The translations under genes and the position numbers were made by a program. 64,000 nt of DNA, taken from the NCBI RefSeq assembly GCF_037404875.1, contig NZ_JBBELO010000011.1:141382-205381 (forward strand). Direction: 5' to 3'. Shown here one piece after another: positions 51,752 through 60,208 of this stretch. The stretch's first letter is position 1, and the number at the start of each line of letters is the position of its first letter. Under the pieces are notes generated by a model. It saw nothing but the letters and a program-made list of their open reading frames with translations. It had not been told where the DNA came from and ran no database searches. This stretch comes from Orlajensenia sp037404875. Its GTDB lineage: Bacteria; Actinomycetota; Actinomycetes; Actinomycetales; Microbacteriaceae.

Positions 51752-52416
51752 GCTGTCTCCTCGATGACCGCGATAACGGCATCGACGGTTTCGTCGAAGT
51801 TCAGTCGGGTGGAATCGACGGTCGTGACGCCGTCGGCGGCATTCATGAAGTCCACGACCTGCGAGTCCGCGCGATCGCGCTGCGCCAACTGCCGTGCGAC
51901 CGTATCTGCCGCGTGGTCGCTCAGCTCGGCCGAGCGCCTCGCCATTCTAACCGCCTCATCGGCCGTGAGCAGAATGCGCACGGGCGCATCCGGGGCGACG
52001 ACCGTCGTGATGTCGCGTCCCTCGATGACCACACCGGGTCGCGGCACCGCGGCCGCGATGCGCCGGAAGCAGTCCACGAGGTGGGACCGCACCTGCGGGA
52101 TGCGGGCGATCGCGCTGACGACGGATGCGACGCGCGGCTCCCGGATCGCCTCGGTCACGTCGGCCTCGCCCACGCGCACGTGGTATCCATCAGGCTCGGT
52201 GCCGATGCCGTAGTCGAACGCCGGCAGCAGCGCGATGACGGCATCCGCGTCATCCGTGTCGACCGACCGGTCGAGCGCGAACCAGGCGAGCGCCCGGTAG
52301 GCGGCGCCGGTGTCGAGGAAGGCCCAGCCGAGGCGGCGAGCGACGGCGCGACTCACACTGCTCTTGCCACTGCCTGCCGGCCCGTCGATGGCCACGATGA
52401 CGGGTCTGCTGCTCAT
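51748..52416 (-). CDS. cmk: Cytidylate kinase
   Basis: Phosphorylates CMP and dCMP. 222 residues. The P-loop is AIDGPAGSGKSSVSRAVA (about residues 8-25), FLDTGAAYRALAW binds the nucleotide, and VIEGRDITTVVAPDAP with SQVVDFMNAADGVTTVDSTR is the CMP-kinase-specific part. ATG 52416 fits TACCCT 6 nt upstream (leaderless type). The next gene der overlaps the stop. Confidence 0.95.
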   Translation of the reverse strand: MSSRPVIVAIDGPAGSGKSSVSRAVARRLGWAFLDTGAAYRALAWFALDRSVDTDDADAVIALLPAFDYGIGTEPDGYHVRVGEADVTEAIREPRVASVVSAIARIPQVRSHLVDCFRRIAAAVPRPGVVIEGRDITTVVAPDAPVRILLTADEAVRMARRSAELSDHAADTVARQLAQRDRADSQVVDFMNAADGVTTVDSTRLNFDETVDAVIAVIEETA

Positions 52417-52462
52417 GATTCGAGGGTATCGGACGGCGCGGGAACGGCTCACCGGGCACGGC

Positions 52463-53545
52463 TCAGCCGGCGATGCGCCACCCGCGTTGTGCGAGCTCGG
52501 TGCTCAGGAACTCCGCCACCTCGGGCAGCACCGCGATCTCGGCGAGGCCCACGAGGATGCCGGGCGCATGCTCGAGCCGGAGGTCTTCGAGGTTGACGCC
52601 GATCTCGCCGATCTCCGCGAGCAGGCGCGCGAGTTGTCCGGGACGGTCATCGACCATGACCGTGAGAGAGGCGAAGCGCTTGTCGGTGCCGTGCTTTCCC
52701 GGAAGCCGGGCGACACCCGTGTTGCCGCCCGCCAGTTCCTCGGCCACGCGGCGACGCGCGCCGGGCGCCTCGGGGTCGGCGAGGGCGGAGATGAAGCGAT
52801 CGAGGTCGTCGCGGTAGGCTTGCAGCACCTCGCGCACGGGCGCGGCGTTCGCACCGAGAATCTGCACCCAGAGGTCGGGGTCGCTCGCCGCCACGCGGGT
52901 CACGTCGCGCACGCCCTGTCCGGCGAGACCGACGGCCGCGCTCGGCGCGTCCATCAGCCGCCGCGCCATGATGCTCGAGACCACCTGCGGCACGTGCGAG
53001 ACGAGCGCGACGCCGCGATCGTGTTCCTCAGGGGTCATCTCGACCAGGCTCGCACCGAGGTCGAGGATGAGGTCGTCCAGGGCGCCGGCCCGCCGGTAGC
53101 TGATCTCGTCGTGGGCGGCGACGACCCACGGGCGGCCGACGAACAGGTCCGCTCGCGCGGAGAGGGGTCCGCCGCGCTCCCGACCGGCGAGCGGATGCGA
53201 CCCGATGTAGCGCGAGAGGTCGGCCCCCGACTGCTGCAGCTCGGCGAGCACGGCGAGCTTGACGCTCGCGACGTCGGTCACGATGGCGGTCGGGAAGGCG
53301 GCGAGCTCGGCCGCGATCACGCTCGCCGTCACGTCAGGCGGAACGGCCACGACGATGAGCTGGGGCTCATCCCCCGGCTCAGCCCGGCGCCCAGCACCGA
53401 GGTCGATGGCGATCACCACGTGTGTGGGCGACGCGTCGGCGAGGATGACGTCGATGCCGCGGGCCCGCAGTCCGAGGGCCACGCTCGTGCCGAGCAGGCC
53501 GGCCCCCACGACGCGCACCGGTCCGATGAGCCGCGCCTCAGCCAC
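52463..53545 (-). CDS. tyrA: Prephenate dehydrogenase with ACT domain
   Basis: Makes 4-hydroxyphenylpyruvate for tyrosine. 360 residues. The N-terminal nucleotide motif is VVGAGLLGTSVALGLRARG (about residues 11-29). SHPLAGRERGGP holds the conserved active-site His. SHVPQVVSSIMARRL lies in the helical domain. The C-terminal 75 residues (ASLTVMVDDRPGQLARLLAEI and on) form an ACT domain, likely the tyrosine feedback site. It overlaps rluB by 8 nt. Confidence 0.93.
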   Translation of the reverse strand: MAEARLIGPVRVVGAGLLGTSVALGLRARGIDVILADASPTHVVIAIDLGAGRRAEPGDEPQLIVVAVPPDVTASVIAAELAAFPTAIVTDVASVKLAVLAELQQSGADLSRYIGSHPLAGRERGGPLSARADLFVGRPWVVAAHDEISYRRAGALDDLILDLGASLVEMTPEEHDRGVALVSHVPQVVSSIMARRLMDAPSAAVGLAGQGVRDVTRVAASDPDLWVQILGANAAPVREVLQAYRDDLDRFISALADPEAPGARRRVAEELAGGNTGVARLPGKHGTDKRFASLTVMVDDRPGQLARLLAEIGEIGVNLEDLRLEHAPGILVGLAEIAVLPEVAEFLSTELAQRGWRIAG

Positions 53546-54383
53546 GCGGGCGCTCCTCTGGCCGCTGCTGCGTCGTTGACTCCGGCTGCGGAACCGTCTG
53601 GCCCTGCTGCTCGGCCGACGCGGTGCGCGAGAGCGTGAGCACCTGACCGAGTTCGGCCTTGGTCAGTTCGCGCACCTGCCCGACCTGGAGCGTGCCGAGG
53701 TGCAGTGGTCCGAACGAGCGCCGAACGAGTTCGATCACCGGGTGGCCGACGGCATCCAGCATCCGGCGCACGATGCGGTTGCGTCCGGAGTGCAGCGTCA
53801 GCTCGACGAGGCTCGACGTGCCGCCGCCCGGCGTGCCGGTGAGCAGGCGGGCCTTGTCGGCCGCGATGAAGCCGTCATCGAGGTCGATGCCCTTCTTCAG
53901 CCGAGAGATGGTCTGCGGCGTCACGAGGCCGCGCACCTTGGCGATGTAGGTCTTCGACACTCCGAACGAGGGATGCGCGAGAGCGTGCGCGAGTTCGCCG
54001 TCGTTGGTGAGGATGAGCAGTCCGCTCGTCTCGGCGTCGAGGCGACCGACGTTGAACAGCCGCTCCTCGTAGTCGCGCGTGAAGCGGCGCAGGTCGGGCC
54101 GGCCCTGCTCGTCCTTCATCGACGAGACGACGCCGGTCGGCTTGTTGAGCATCAGGTAGCGCTTGGTGGCGTCCAGCTGCACCGCCGACCCATCGACCGC
54201 CACGAGATCGCTCTCGGGATCGATGCGCCGGCCGAGCTCGGTCACGATCGAGCCGTTGACCTCGATTCGCCCCTCGAGGATCATCTGCTCGACGACGCGA
54301 CGGGATGCGACTCCCGCTGCGGCGAGCACCTTCTGCAGCCGCACGCCCTCGGGGCCATCGGCTCCGGGATTATCGAAGGTCAC
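53538..54383 (-). CDS. rluB: 23S rRNA pseudouridine synthase, RluB/RsuA family
   Basis: 281 residues. The N-terminal S4 RNA-binding domain is RLQKVLAAAGVASRRVVEQM and on. The catalytic aspartate lies in VGRLDAETSGLLILTNDG (about residue 117). THPSFG-type loops (AHPSFGVSKTYIAKV) and GRNRIVRRMLDAVGHPV complete the RsuA/RluB/E/F pattern. The last 35 residues are glutamine/proline-rich. It overlaps scpB by 14 nt and tyrA by 8 nt. Confidence 0.92.
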   Translation of the reverse strand: MTFDNPGADGPEGVRLQKVLAAAGVASRRVVEQMILEGRIEVNGSIVTELGRRIDPESDLVAVDGSAVQLDATKRYLMLNKPTGVVSSMKDEQGRPDLRRFTRDYEERLFNVGRLDAETSGLLILTNDGELAHALAHPSFGVSKTYIAKVRGLVTPQTISRLKKGIDLDDGFIAADKARLLTGTPGGGTSSLVELTLHSGRNRIVRRMLDAVGHPVIELVRRSFGPLHLGTLQVGQVRELTKAELGQVLTLSRTASAEQQGQTVPQPESTTQQRPEERPRG

Positions 54384-55032
54384 CGTCGAACCCCTCTGCT
54401 CCGTCTTCGAGCAACGGCGAGATCTTCGGCAACTCGTCGAGGGAGTTGATGCCCAGTTGGCTGAGCAGCAGCTCGGTGGTGCCGTAGTTGATGGCGCCCG
54501 TCTCGGAATCGGCGAACAGCTCCGTGATCAGGCCTCGCCCGAGCAGCGTGCGCACCACGGAGTCCACGTTGACCGCGCGGATGGCCGCCACCTGGCCGCG
54601 GGTGATCGGCTGCTTGTAGGCGATCACCGAGAGCGTCTCCAGCGCCGCTTGCGAGAGCTTCGACGGGTTCTGCGCGAGCACGAAATCGGTCACGAGGGTG
54701 TCGTGCTCCGGTCGCACGTAGATGCGCCAACCGCCGCCCACCTCCCGCAGCTCGAAACCGCGACGGATGCCGGTGGCGCGCCCCAGCGCGTCGACGCCGT
54801 CGTAGTCGCGCACGAGTCGCGCGATGGCCTGCTGCACCTCGGCGACGGGCCGGCCGACGGCGGTCGCGAGATGCACGACACCCTGTGGCTCGTCCGTGAC
54901 CATGAGGATGGCCTCCAGGGCCCGATCCACGTCGCCGGGCGCCGGCTCAACGGAGGTCGGTGCCTCGACGGAGGTCGGTGCCTCGACGGACGGCGGCGCC
55001 TCCGTCTGCGCGGCGGACATCTCAACTGTCAT
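54370..55032 (-). CDS. scpB: Segregation and condensation protein B
   Basis: Partner of SMC and ScpA in the bacterial condensin. 220 residues. The first about 30 residues contain SVEAPT repeats (27-bp direct repeats in the DNA), absent in most homologues. The double winged-helix body has VDRALEAILMVTDEPQ and ALETLSVIAYKQPITRGQVA, with FADSETGAINYGTTELLLSQ near the end. It overlaps scpA by 11 nt and rluB by 14 nt. Confidence 0.93.
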   Translation of the reverse strand: MTVEMSAAQTEAPPSVEAPTSVEAPTSVEPAPGDVDRALEAILMVTDEPQGVVHLATAVGRPVAEVQQAIARLVRDYDGVDALGRATGIRRGFELREVGGGWRIYVRPEHDTLVTDFVLAQNPSKLSQAALETLSVIAYKQPITRGQVAAIRAVNVDSVVRTLLGRGLITELFADSETGAINYGTTELLLSQLGINSLDELPKISPLLEDGAEGFDGDLR

Positions 55033-55837
55033 AGTCTGCTCCCAGGTTGGCGAGGTTCTCGTCGCTCCAGTTCTCGCTCGTCCACTTCACCGTGAGCTCG
55101 CCGAGCGGCTCCAGCTGCTCGAACGAGAGCGCCGCATGCCGGTAGAGCTCGAGCACGGCGAGGAACCGCGCGATGACGACGCCCTTGGCGTCGACGCCGG
55201 CGATGAGTTCGCGAAAACTCACGGTGTCGCTGCGCCGCAGGATGGCCACGACCACGGCCGCCTGCTCCCGAATGCTGACGAGGGGCGCGTGCAGGTGGTC
55301 CAGGCCCACCACTGGAATCTCGCGGGGCGTCAGAGTGAGCGTGGCGAGCGCGGCGAAGTCCGCGGGCGAGAGCGTCCAGACGAGCTCGGGCGTGCGCTGG
55401 CGGAACTTCTCCTCGAGCCGAACGGAACGTGGATGCCGCGAGGCCTCGGCCTCGAGGTGCTCGGCGAACCACGCCGAGGCCTGCTTGAACGCGCGGTACT
55501 GCAGCAGTCGCGCGAACAACAGGTCGCGGGCCTCGAGCAGCGCCACGTCCTCCGCGTCGACGAGCTCGCCCTGGGGCAGCAGTCCGGCGATCTTCAGGTC
55601 GAGCAGGGTCGCCGCGACCACGAGGAACTCGCTGGCCTGTTCGAGTTCATCGGCAGAGTCGAGCGCGCGCAGGTAGCCGAGGAACTCATCCGTCACGGCG
55701 CTCAGCGAGATCTCGGTGATGTCGAGTTCGTGCTTGGAGATGAGCGAGAGCAGCAGGTCGAACGGGCCCTCGAAGTTCGAGAGGGCTACGCGGAATCCGC
55801 TGCCCGAGCGCTCGGCGAGGTCAGGCGACGGCGCCAC
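55022..55837 (-). CDS. scpA: Segregation and condensation protein A
   Basis: Kleisin subunit of SMC-ScpAB. 271 residues. The SMC-binding N-terminus is FRVALSNFEGPFDLLLSLIS with KHELDITEISLSAVTDEFL, the C-terminus a winged helix (VVAILRRSDTVSFRELI). The GTG at 55837 is chosen as it has GGGAG 10 nt upstream and overlaps parA by only 17 nt; a longer frame would start well inside parA. Confidence 0.92.
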   Translation of the reverse strand: MAPSPDLAERSGSGFRVALSNFEGPFDLLLSLISKHELDITEISLSAVTDEFLGYLRALDSADELEQASEFLVVAATLLDLKIAGLLPQGELVDAEDVALLEARDLLFARLLQYRAFKQASAWFAEHLEAEASRHPRSVRLEEKFRQRTPELVWTLSPADFAALATLTLTPREIPVVGLDHLHAPLVSIREQAAVVVAILRRSDTVSFRELIAGVDAKGVVIARFLAVLELYRHAALSFEQLEPLGELTVKWTSENWSDENLANLGADYDS

Positions 55838-56708
55838 GGAAGACCAGCTCCCGGGCCAGCTGCCGGTAGGCGCGCGAAGCGGGGTGATCGGGGGCGAACT
55901 GCGTGATCGGCGTTCCCGAGACCGAGGCATCGGGGAACTTGACCGTGCGGCCGATGACGGTCTCGAGCACCTCGTCGCCGAAGGCGTCCACGACCCGTTC
56001 GAGCACCTCGCGGGAGTGCAGCGTGCGGGCGTCGTACATGGTGGCGAGGATGCCGTCGAGCGTGATCGCCGGGTTCAGGCGCTCGCGCACCTTATCGATC
56101 GTCTCGATGAGCAGCGCGACCCCGCGCAGGGCGAAGAACTCGCATTCGAGCGGAATGAGCACGCCGTGGCTGGCGGTGAGCGCGTTGACGGTCAGGATGC
56201 CGAGCGACGGCTGGCAGTCCACGAGGATGACGTCGTAGTCCGCAGACACCCTCCTCAGCACACCGGCGAGGATCTGCTCGCGAGCCACCTCGTTCACGAG
56301 ATGCACCTCTGCGGCGGAGAGGTCGATGTTCGCCGGAATGACGTCCAGTCCCTCCACGGCGGTGTGCTGGATGGCGTCTTTCGGGTCCACCTTGCGCGAG
56401 AGCAGCAGGTCGTAGATGGTCGTGACGTCGTGCGTGGGCACGCCGAGGCCGGCCGAGAGAGCGCCCTGGGGGTCGAAGTCGACGGCGAGCACGCGACGGC
56501 CGTCTTCTGCGAGGGCTGCGCCGAGGCTGATCGTGGTCGTCGTCTTGCCGACGCCGCCCTTCTGGTTGCACAGGGCGATCACACGGGCGGGCCCGTGGTT
56601 CTTCAACGCCGGTGGCTGGGGAAATTGGCGTAGTGGGCGACCGGTGGGGCCGAGAGGCAACGTGTCGGGAATGCTCAATTCCACCGAGTCGTGCTGCTTC
56701 GCCCTCAC
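55821..56708 (-). CDS. parA: ParA-family ATPase
   Basis: 295 residues. The deviant Walker A is NQKGGVGKTTTTISLGAALA (about residues 48-67), VDFDPQGALSAGL is the A' box and VILVDCQPSLGILT the Walker B. It is a Soj-like partitioning ATPase, but with no parB next to it and placed beside xerD and scpAB, as in many actinobacteria, so a role with SMC is likely. GGAGAGG lies 5 nt before the GTG start. Confidence 0.92.
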   Translation of the reverse strand: MRAKQHDSVELSIPDTLPLGPTGRPLRQFPQPPALKNHGPARVIALCNQKGGVGKTTTTISLGAALAEDGRRVLAVDFDPQGALSAGLGVPTHDVTTIYDLLLSRKVDPKDAIQHTAVEGLDVIPANIDLSAAEVHLVNEVAREQILAGVLRRVSADYDVILVDCQPSLGILTVNALTASHGVLIPLECEFFALRGVALLIETIDKVRERLNPAITLDGILATMYDARTLHSREVLERVVDAFGDEVLETVIGRTVKFPDASVSGTPITQFAPDHPASRAYRQLARELVFRGAVA

Positions 56709-56855
56709 GCTTGCCTCTCCTGACTAGGCGCACATCCCGCGCGTCCTGGGCAAGTTTACCGAGCGCAGGGCCTCGGGCCGCGACAACAGGCCGCCATTGT
56801 GGGCAACCTTTCGACGGCACCCTCGCCTCCGGGCGCTGCTGCCGCCTCGCACCGC

Positions 56856-57761
56856 TCAGCGCGCCCGGGGATGCGCCGTCGTGTACATGTCGCGCAGCGT
56901 GTCAGCCGTCACCATGGTGTAGATCTGCGTGGTCGCCACCGAGGAGTGGCCGAGCAGCTCCTGCACCACGCGCACGTCGGCTCCGCCGGCCAGCAGATGG
57001 GTGGCGAACGAGTGCCGCAGGGTGTGCGGAGAGACCTCAGTGGCGATGCCGGCCTTGGCCGCCGCGGCACGGATGATGAGCCAGGCGTTCTGGCGGGAGA
57101 CGCGCTGGCCGCGCAAGCCGAGAAACAGCGCGGGTGTGGCGCTCCCCCGCGCCGACAGCGCCGGCCGTGCCCGAACCAGGTAGGAGTCGATGGCCGCACG
57201 GGCGTACGAGCCGACGGGAACGATGCGCTGCTTGCCGCCCTTGCCGAACAGCCGCACGACCGAGTCCTCGAGCACGTCGTCGACGTTCAGCGCTACGGCC
57301 TCAGACACGCGCGCCCCCGTGGCGTAGAGCAACTCGAGCAGCGCCTTGTCGCGCAGCGCCTGCAGGCCCTCACCATCCGTCGCCGCGAGCAGCGCTCCCA
57401 CCTCGTCGATCGAGATGGCCTTCGGCAGGCGCATGCCGAGCTTGGGCGGCTTGGTCTCGTGCGCCACGTCGAGTTCGGCCTCGCCTTCCTCGAGCAGAAA
57501 GCGGTGGAAGCCGCGCACCGACGAGAGCACGCGGGCGATCGAGGATGCTTTCAGCGGCGCTTCCGGCCGCGTGCCGAGATGCTGCACGAACGCCGAGAGC
57601 TGGGCCTTCGTGATGGCGCCGACGTCCGTGACCCCCTCCTGGGAGAGGAAGTCGGTATAGAGCGCCAGGTCGCGACGGTACGCCGCAACGGTGTTCGGCG
57701 AGAGCCCACGCTCGACCGTGACGTGCCGCAGGAACGGCGCGACCGCAGCTTCAGGGCTCAT
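56856..57761 (-). CDS. xerD: Site-specific tyrosine recombinase XerD
   Basis: Resolves chromosome dimers at dif with XerC. 301 residues. The N-terminal SAM-like core-binding domain covers about residues 1-110. The catalytic Arg lies in YATGARVSEAVAL (about residue 171), then HTLRHSFATHLLAGGADVR and ELLGHSSVATTQIY carry His, Arg, His and the Tyr nucleophile. All six catalytic residues are seen. XerD rather than XerC is inferred from the position before parA. Confidence 0.93.
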   Translation of the reverse strand: MSPEAAVAPFLRHVTVERGLSPNTVAAYRRDLALYTDFLSQEGVTDVGAITKAQLSAFVQHLGTRPEAPLKASSIARVLSSVRGFHRFLLEEGEAELDVAHETKPPKLGMRLPKAISIDEVGALLAATDGEGLQALRDKALLELLYATGARVSEAVALNVDDVLEDSVVRLFGKGGKQRIVPVGSYARAAIDSYLVRARPALSARGSATPALFLGLRGQRVSRQNAWLIIRAAAAKAGIATEVSPHTLRHSFATHLLAGGADVRVVQELLGHSSVATTQIYTMVTADTLRDMYTTAHPRAR

Positions 57762-57785
57762 GCTCCGAGTCTGGCAGCGCCCGGC

Positions 57786-58466
57786 TCAGCGGTCCGCGGC
57801 GCCGCGGCGCGATCGCCTCGGCCACGGCTCGTCGCCGGGGGCGAGGTTTGCGAAACCGCGGGCGCGGGCAGCCTGCGCCGCGAGCGCTCCGATGATGAGC
57901 GGCGCGTTCTGCACCCGTCGCGCCAGGGCAGCCTCCACGAGGTCGTCGAGGTCGACCCAGCGCAGTTGCATGTCGGCCTCCTCCTCCTCGCGTGTGAAGT
58001 CGTGCTCGACGGGATACACGTCGCGGGCCAGGTAGATGCGGATGACCTCCGAGTTGCCGCCGGGCGAGGGCACGAAGTCGGCGAGCACATTCCACGTGCG
58101 GGCGCCGAGGTCGACCTCCTCGCCGAGTTCGCGTTTCGCGGCAGTCAACGGATCTTCGCCGTCGACGTCGAGGAGCCCCGCCGGGATCTCCCAGTCGCGC
58201 GTGCGCACCGGGTGGCGGTACTGCTGGATGAGCAGCACCCGACCCTGCTCGTCCATGGCGAGTACGCCCACCGCTCCGGTGTGGTCGACGAACTCGCGGG
58301 TCACCTCGGAGCCGTTGTAGTCGAACACCTCCCGGCGCACGTCCCACACCTTGCCCTCGAACACCCGCTCGGAGCTCAGCAGCCGCGGCTCGAAGGCCTC
58401 GTCGGCGAACCCGTGCCCGTCGGCCTGCGGGGCCGCGGACGCCTTCGGTCCGTCACCCTCAGGCAT
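57786..58466 (-). CDS. NUDIX hydrolase, ADP-ribose pyrophosphatase-like
   Basis: 226 residues. The NUDIX box is AGLLDVDGEDPLTAAKRELG followed by EEVDL (about residues 97-122), with a Gly-to-Asp change near its end that is common in actinobacterial members. The preceding VLLIQQYRHPVRTRDWEIPA strand is typical of ADP-ribose pyrophosphatases. It probably removes ADP-ribose or other nucleoside diphosphate derivatives. It overlaps pyrG by 8 nt. Confidence 0.88.
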   Translation of the reverse strand: MPEGDGPKASAAPQADGHGFADEAFEPRLLSSERVFEGKVWDVRREVFDYNGSEVTREFVDHTGAVGVLAMDEQGRVLLIQQYRHPVRTRDWEIPAGLLDVDGEDPLTAAKRELGEEVDLGARTWNVLADFVPSPGGNSEVIRIYLARDVYPVEHDFTREEEEADMQLRWVDLDDLVEAALARRVQNAPLIIGALAAQAARARGFANLAPGDEPWPRRSRRGAADR

Positions 58467-60144
58467 CCTTCACCTCGAACAGCCGGCTCGCCTGCTGGCG
58501 GTCGAGGGCCGCGCCCACGAGGCCGCGGAACAGGGGATGCGCGTGGTTGGGGCGCGAACGCAGCTCGGGGTGCGCCTGGGTGCCGACGTAGAACGGGTGC
58601 TGGTCGCGCGGAAGCTCGACGAACTCGACGAGGTGCCGGTCGGGCGAGGTGCCCGAGAACCACATGCCGGCATCCGAGATCTGCTCGCGGTAGCCGTTGT
58701 TCACCTCGTAGCGGTGTCGGTGGCGCTCCGAGACGACGCTCTCGCCGTACAGCTCCGAGACGAGCGATCCGTCTGCGAGGGCTGCCGGATAGAGACCGAG
58801 GCGCATGGTGCCGCCCAGGTCGCCGCCGGCGATGATCTCGACCTGCTCCTCCATGGTGGCGATCACCGGGAAGGGCGTCTCGGGATCGAACTCCGACGAG
58901 GAGGCGCCGTCGAGGCCGGCAACGTTGCGGGCGTACTCGATCACCATGCACTGCAGGCCGAGGCACAGGCCGAGCGCCGGGATGCCGTTCTCGCGGGCGA
59001 AGCGCAGCGCGCCGAGCTTGCCCTCGATGCCGCGCACGCCGAAGCCGCCCGGAACGCAGATGGCGTCGAGATGCGAGAGGTTGCGAGCGGCACCCTCCTC
59101 GGTCTGGCACTCATCCGACGGGATCCACTGCAACTGCACCTTGGTGTTGTGCGCGAACCCGCCGGCCCGCAGCGCCTCGGTGACCGAGAGGTAGGCGTCG
59201 GGAAGGTCGATGTACTTTCCGACCAAGCCGATGGCGACCTCGTGGCGGGGGTTGTGCACGGTCTCGAGCAGCTCCTCCCAGCCGCTCCAGTCCACGTCAG
59301 CCGCATTCAGCCCAAGTGCCTCGATGATGTAGCTGTCCAGGCCCTGGTCGTGCAGCATCGCGGGGATGTCGTAGATGGAGGCCACGTCGACCGCGTTCAC
59401 CACGGCGCCCTCGTCCACGTCGCACATGAGCGCGATCTTGCGCTTGTTCGACTCGGTCACGGGACGGTCGCTGCGCAGCACGAGGGCGTCGGGCTGGATG
59501 CCGATGGAGCGCAGGGTGGCGACCGAGTGCTGCGTCGGCTTGGTCTTCTGCTCACCCGAGGCACCCATGAAGGGAACGAGCGAGACGTGCACGAAGAACA
59601 CGTTCTTGCGGCCGAGCTCGTGACGAACCTGGCGGGCCGATTCGATGAAGGGCTGGGACTCGATGTCGCCGACCGTTCCGCCGATCTCGGTGATGATCAC
59701 GTCGGGCTGCGGCGTCTCCGAGGCCTGCAGCCGCATACGGCGCTTGATCTCGTCGGTGATGTGCGGGATGACCTGCACCGTGTCGCCGAGGTACTCGCCG
59801 CGGCGCTCCTTGGCGATCACACTCGAGTAGATCTGGCCCGTGGTGACGTTCGCGGCCTGGCTGAGGTTGATGTCGAGGAAGCGCTCGTAGTGGCCGATGT
59901 CGAGGTCGGTCTCGGCACCGTCATCGGTCACGAAGACCTCGCCGTGCTGGAACGGGTTCATGGTGCCCGGGTCGACGTTGAGGTAGGGGTCGAGCTTCTG
60001 CATCACGACGCGGAGCCCGCGCGCCGTCAGAAGGTTGCCCAGGCTCGCGGCCGTGAGGCCCTTGCCCAAAGAAGAAACGACACCACCGGTGACGAAGATG
60101 TGCTTGGTGATGCCGTTCGAGATGCCCGCGTGAATGTCTGCCAC
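58459..60144 (-). CDS. pyrG: CTP synthase
   Basis: Makes CTP from UTP, ATP and glutamine. 561 residues from GTG 60144. The synthase domain begins ITKHIFVTGGVVSSLGKGLT (P-loop). The C-terminal glutamine amidotransferase domain has the nucleophile GLCLGLQCMVIEYAR (Cys at about residue 391) and late His-Glu in HPELRSRPNH. Start choice: TAGCAT lies 8 nt upstream and the family N-terminus begins near here; an earlier ATG would add 16 unusual residues. It overlaps the NUDIX gene. Confidence 0.96.
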   Translation of the reverse strand: MADIHAGISNGITKHIFVTGGVVSSLGKGLTAASLGNLLTARGLRVVMQKLDPYLNVDPGTMNPFQHGEVFVTDDGAETDLDIGHYERFLDINLSQAANVTTGQIYSSVIAKERRGEYLGDTVQVIPHITDEIKRRMRLQASETPQPDVIITEIGGTVGDIESQPFIESARQVRHELGRKNVFFVHVSLVPFMGASGEQKTKPTQHSVATLRSIGIQPDALVLRSDRPVTESNKRKIALMCDVDEGAVVNAVDVASIYDIPAMLHDQGLDSYIIEALGLNAADVDWSGWEELLETVHNPRHEVAIGLVGKYIDLPDAYLSVTEALRAGGFAHNTKVQLQWIPSDECQTEEGAARNLSHLDAICVPGGFGVRGIEGKLGALRFARENGIPALGLCLGLQCMVIEYARNVAGLDGASSSEFDPETPFPVIATMEEQVEIIAGGDLGGTMRLGLYPAALADGSLVSELYGESVVSERHRHRYEVNNGYREQISDAGMWFSGTSPDRHLVEFVELPRDQHPFYVGTQAHPELRSRPNHAHPLFRGLVGAALDRQQASRLFEVKDA

Positions 60145-60208
60145 GGGCTTCCATGCTATCACGGCGCTTTCGGCCACCGCAGTGCACGCCATGCCGGAGC
60201 GGCGCGCA

